DNA of 7,572 nt, taken from positions 1 through 7,572 of the forward strand of contig CAKSEI010000069.1 in NCBI GenBank assembly GCA_934446285.1, given 5' to 3'. The notes under the pieces are model-generated. The model was given only the letters and a program-made list of their open reading frames with translations, ran no database searches and had not been told where the DNA came from. The translations under genes and the position numbers were made by a program. How positions within the stretch are numbered: the first letter of the stretch is position 1; the number at the start of each line of letters is the position of its first letter. The stretch comes from an uncultured Eubacteriales bacterium. Its GTDB lineage: Bacteria > Bacillota > Clostridia > Oscillospirales > CAG-272. Of this stretch, positions 6,259 through 7,572 are shown one piece after another.

Positions 6259-6696
6259 GTGGATCAACCCATCTTAAAATTTACTGGTAAATACGCATTT
6301 CTGTCCAATTTCTGGAGTTGTCGAGTTAGAGGAATTGACGGAGAAATATATCCTTCGGTCGAACACGCATTTCAAGCAGCTAAAGCGCTTCCCGAAAGAT
6401 ATGACATTCGCGCAGCGTTTCGGGTAGCTCCGTCGTGTAGTGACGTCAAGAAAGCTGGGCGAAGAATTCAGCTAAGACCTGATTGGGAAGATGTTAAAGA
6501 TAGCATAATGTACCAACTTGTGAAGGATAAATTCATGCGAAATGATTATCTAAGAACATTGCTCATATCGACAGGAACGGCTCACCTCGAAGAAGGCAAT
6601 AACCACAACGATAAATATTGGGGAACTGTGGACAATGTTGGTAAGAATAAACTCGGAAATATTCTGATGCAGGTTAGGAGTGAATTAAGTGATTAA
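6259..6696 (+). CDS. NADAR-domain (YbiA/COG3236 family) protein
   Basis: NADAR proteins act on ADP-ribose-linked molecules: members remove ADP-ribose from guanine in DNA or RNA as antitoxins of DarT-like toxins, and E. coli YbiA is an N-glycosidase linked to riboflavin-intermediate clean-up. This 145-residue protein is one whole domain: FTGKYAFLSNFW (8-19), YPSVEHAFQAAKA (31-43) with the conserved Glu-His, KKAGRRI (64-70), WEDVKDSIMYQLVKDKF (76-92) and the end block KYWGTVDNVGKNKLGNILMQVR (119-140). I chose GTG 6259, seven bases after GGAGGT (6246-6251); GTG 6250 would overlap that site. Its GC content (about 42-43% in lines I counted) is far below its neighbours' (about 60%), suggesting transfer. 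It lies alone between a divergent tracrRNA and a solitary CRISPR repeat in its 3' UTR. No toxin partner is visible. Confidence 0.9.
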   Translation: MDQPILKFTGKYAFLSNFWSCRVRGIDGEIYPSVEHAFQAAKALPERYDIRAAFRVAPSCSDVKKAGRRIQLRPDWEDVKDSIMYQLVKDKFMRNDYLRTLLISTGTAHLEEGNNHNDKYWGTVDNVGKNKLGNILMQVRSELSD

Positions 6697-6717
6697 CATA
6701 TTTGCAAGCAAACAAGC

Positions 6718-6753
6718 GTTTGAGAGTAGTGTAAATTCAGACGGTACTCAAAC
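6718..6753 (+). CRISPR. Solitary 36-base type II CRISPR repeat
   Basis: The 36 bases begin GTTTGAG and end CTCAAAC, the complementary ends and length typical of type II repeats (GTTT...AAAC). The last 26 bases (6728-6753) are identical to plus-strand 6196-6221, the DNA of the tracrRNA anti-repeat, while the first ten differ exactly where a tracrRNA bulge and lower stem are expected. No second repeat occurs within spacer distance on either side, so this is not an array. It lies 22 bases after the NADAR stop codon in the same direction. If it is transcribed, the bases just upstream (6698-6717) would occupy the guide position of a type II crRNA. Confidence 0.85.
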
Positions 6754-6824
6754 ACGAACAGTGTGAAAATAATAATAAAATCAGGTTTTCTAATCAAAAG
6801 GAAACCTGCGTTGCTTTCAGTTTT
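6754..6824. other. AT-rich spacer with a small hairpin
   Basis: No gene or further repeat is seen here. CAGGTTT (6782-6788) and AAACCTG (6802-6808) can form a seven-pair stem with a 13-base loop. It could be part of the 3' end of the NADAR transcript before the terminator that follows. Confidence 0.35.
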
Positions 6825-6852
6825 AAAAAAAGGCGGGTGACCGCCTTTTTTT
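6825..6852. terminator. Bidirectional intrinsic terminator
   Basis: GGCGG and CCGCC (6832-6836, 6841-6845) around a GTGA loop are flanked by seven A and seven T residues, a standard terminator on both strands. It serves ptsI on the minus strand, whose stop is about 20 bases away, and any plus-strand transcript carrying the NADAR gene and the solitary repeat. Confidence 0.9.
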
Positions 6853-6873
6853 AATTTATTATTTTCTGTACGC

Positions 6874-7572
6874 CTATTCCGTGCGGCGCTTTGCTGCGTC
6901 GAGGGCTTTTTCAAGCTCTGCTTTTATCTGCTTTTCGCTGTCGAGGCTCATGACGCGTTCCGCGACTGCGTCCGCATCTGCTTTGCTCCAGCGCGCAATT
7001 TCTCTGCGCGCGTAGGTAACGGATGTCGGAGTTACGCTGTATTCATCAAGCCCGAATGAAATGAGCAGCGGAATAAGCAACGGGTCGGCTGCTCCCTCAC
7101 CGCACATGCCGACGGGTATGCCTGCCTTTTTGCCCTCGGTTATTATGCGCTTAATCAGCCGCAGCACCGACGGATTGAATGCCGAGTAGAGATACTCTAC
7201 GTCCGCGTTGCCGCGGTCGACTGCCATGGTATAGCCGGTCAGATCGTTTGTTCCTATGCTGAAGAAATCAGCCTCACGTGCGAACAGGTCGGCTGTAACG
7301 GCGGCGGATGGAGTTTCTATCATAACCCCTACCTTTATGTCTTTATCATATGCCTCGCCCGCGGTATCAAGCTCGCTTTTCACCTCTGCTATGAGCGCTT
7401 TCACTGCCCTCAGCTCGTCAATATTTGTGACGAGCGGTATCATGATGCTTGCTTTGCCGTATGCCGACGCGCGCAGTATCGCGCGCAGCTGAGTCTTGTA
7501 CATTTCGCGATTCTTTAAGCAATATCTGACGGCACGGAAGCCGAGAAAGGGATTTTCCTCTTTCTTTAATCC
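6874..7572 (-). CDS. ptsI: Phosphoenolpyruvate-protein phosphotransferase (PTS Enzyme I), C-terminal part
   Basis: Enzyme I takes phosphate from phosphoenolpyruvate and passes it to HPr, the first step of PTS sugar uptake; it is cytoplasmic. The frame is open to the window edge, so only the last 232 residues are visible, all from the PEP-binding TIM-barrel domain. They show EENPFLGFRAVRYCL (about residues 5-19), TQLRAILRASAYGKASIMIPL (27-47), VGVMIETPSAAV, FSIGTNDLTGYTMAVDR and the active-site Cys in GMCGEGAADPLLIPLLISFG. The Met at 7503 is internal and not the start. It ends normally with RRTE and a strong terminator. The phosphorylated His domain and the gene start lie to the right of the window. 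Confidence 0.96.
   Translation of the reverse strand, partial: GLKKEENPFLGFRAVRYCLKNREMYKTQLRAILRASAYGKASIMIPLVTNIDELRAVKALIAEVKSELDTAGEAYDKDIKVGVMIETPSAAVTADLFAREADFFSIGTNDLTGYTMAVDRGNADVEYLYSAFNPSVLRLIKRIITEGKKAGIPVGMCGEGAADPLLIPLLISFGLDEYSVTPTSVTYARREIARWSKADADAVAERVMSLDSEKQIKAELEKALDAAKRRTE

Noticed and set aside
6196..6753. Attachment-site or transposon direct repeats flanking the NADAR gene
   Set aside because: The anti-repeat/repeat relation of a tracrRNA explains the identity, and no integrase, transposase or inverted ends are present. Recombination is kept only as a finding.
6753..6824. Further spacers and repeats downstream of the solitary repeat
   Set aside because: I looked for GTTTGAG or CTCAAAC at 60-75 base intervals after 6753 and before 6718 and found none.

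Overview
The window looks like chromosome of a gut-type clostridial Firmicute (class Clostridia; family not assignable by eye). The evidence is the uvrC-rsmD-coaD housekeeping block, strong AGGAGG-type ribosome binding sites, a cytoplasmic GH127 sugar hydrolase with an AraC regulator, and phosphotransferase Enzyme I. Most genes are GC-rich (about 60% in lines I counted).

Layout. Bases 1-2858 form a tight same-strand gene string: the 3' end of uvrC (DNA repair), rsmD (16S rRNA methyltransferase), coaD (coenzyme A synthesis) and an MFS transporter. The genes overlap by 4, 35 and 4 bases, which suggests one transcript with translational coupling. Bases 2859-3310 have no gene. They hold three to four copies of a palindromic extragenic repeat and a perfect 19-bp-arm hairpin between the convergent MFS and GH127 genes. 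Bases 3311-5140 (minus strand) encode a GH127 beta-L-arabinofuranosidase with all catalytic and zinc residues. It is divergent from an AraC-family activator (5242-6021). The two promoters overlap at their -10 boxes, and the GH127 ribosome binding site lies inside a small hairpin. From 6874 to the right edge, on the minus strand, is the C-terminal part of ptsI.

The striking part is the roughly 0.8-kb AT-richer segment between araC and ptsI (6022-6824). On the minus strand, about 6230 to 6101, I read a type II CRISPR tracrRNA: an anti-repeat, a bulge and lower-stem segment very like the S. pyogenes tracrRNA, a nexus-like region, a short stem-loop, and a UUCG-looped terminator followed by a U-rich tract. 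On the plus strand follows a small NADAR/YbiA-family gene (6259-6696). Its stop codon is followed 22 bases later by one complete 36-base CRISPR repeat (6718-6753), of which 26 bases are perfectly complementary to the tracrRNA. There is no cas gene and no second repeat to make an array.

The unit tracrRNA - NADAR gene - solitary repeat is therefore an unusual CRISPR-derived module. If both RNAs are made, the tracrRNA could pair with the 3' UTR of the NADAR mRNA and turn it into a crRNA-like guide for a Cas9 encoded elsewhere, or titrate that Cas9. The RNA elements are read directly from sequence. The regulatory, defence or anti-CRISPR role is inference.
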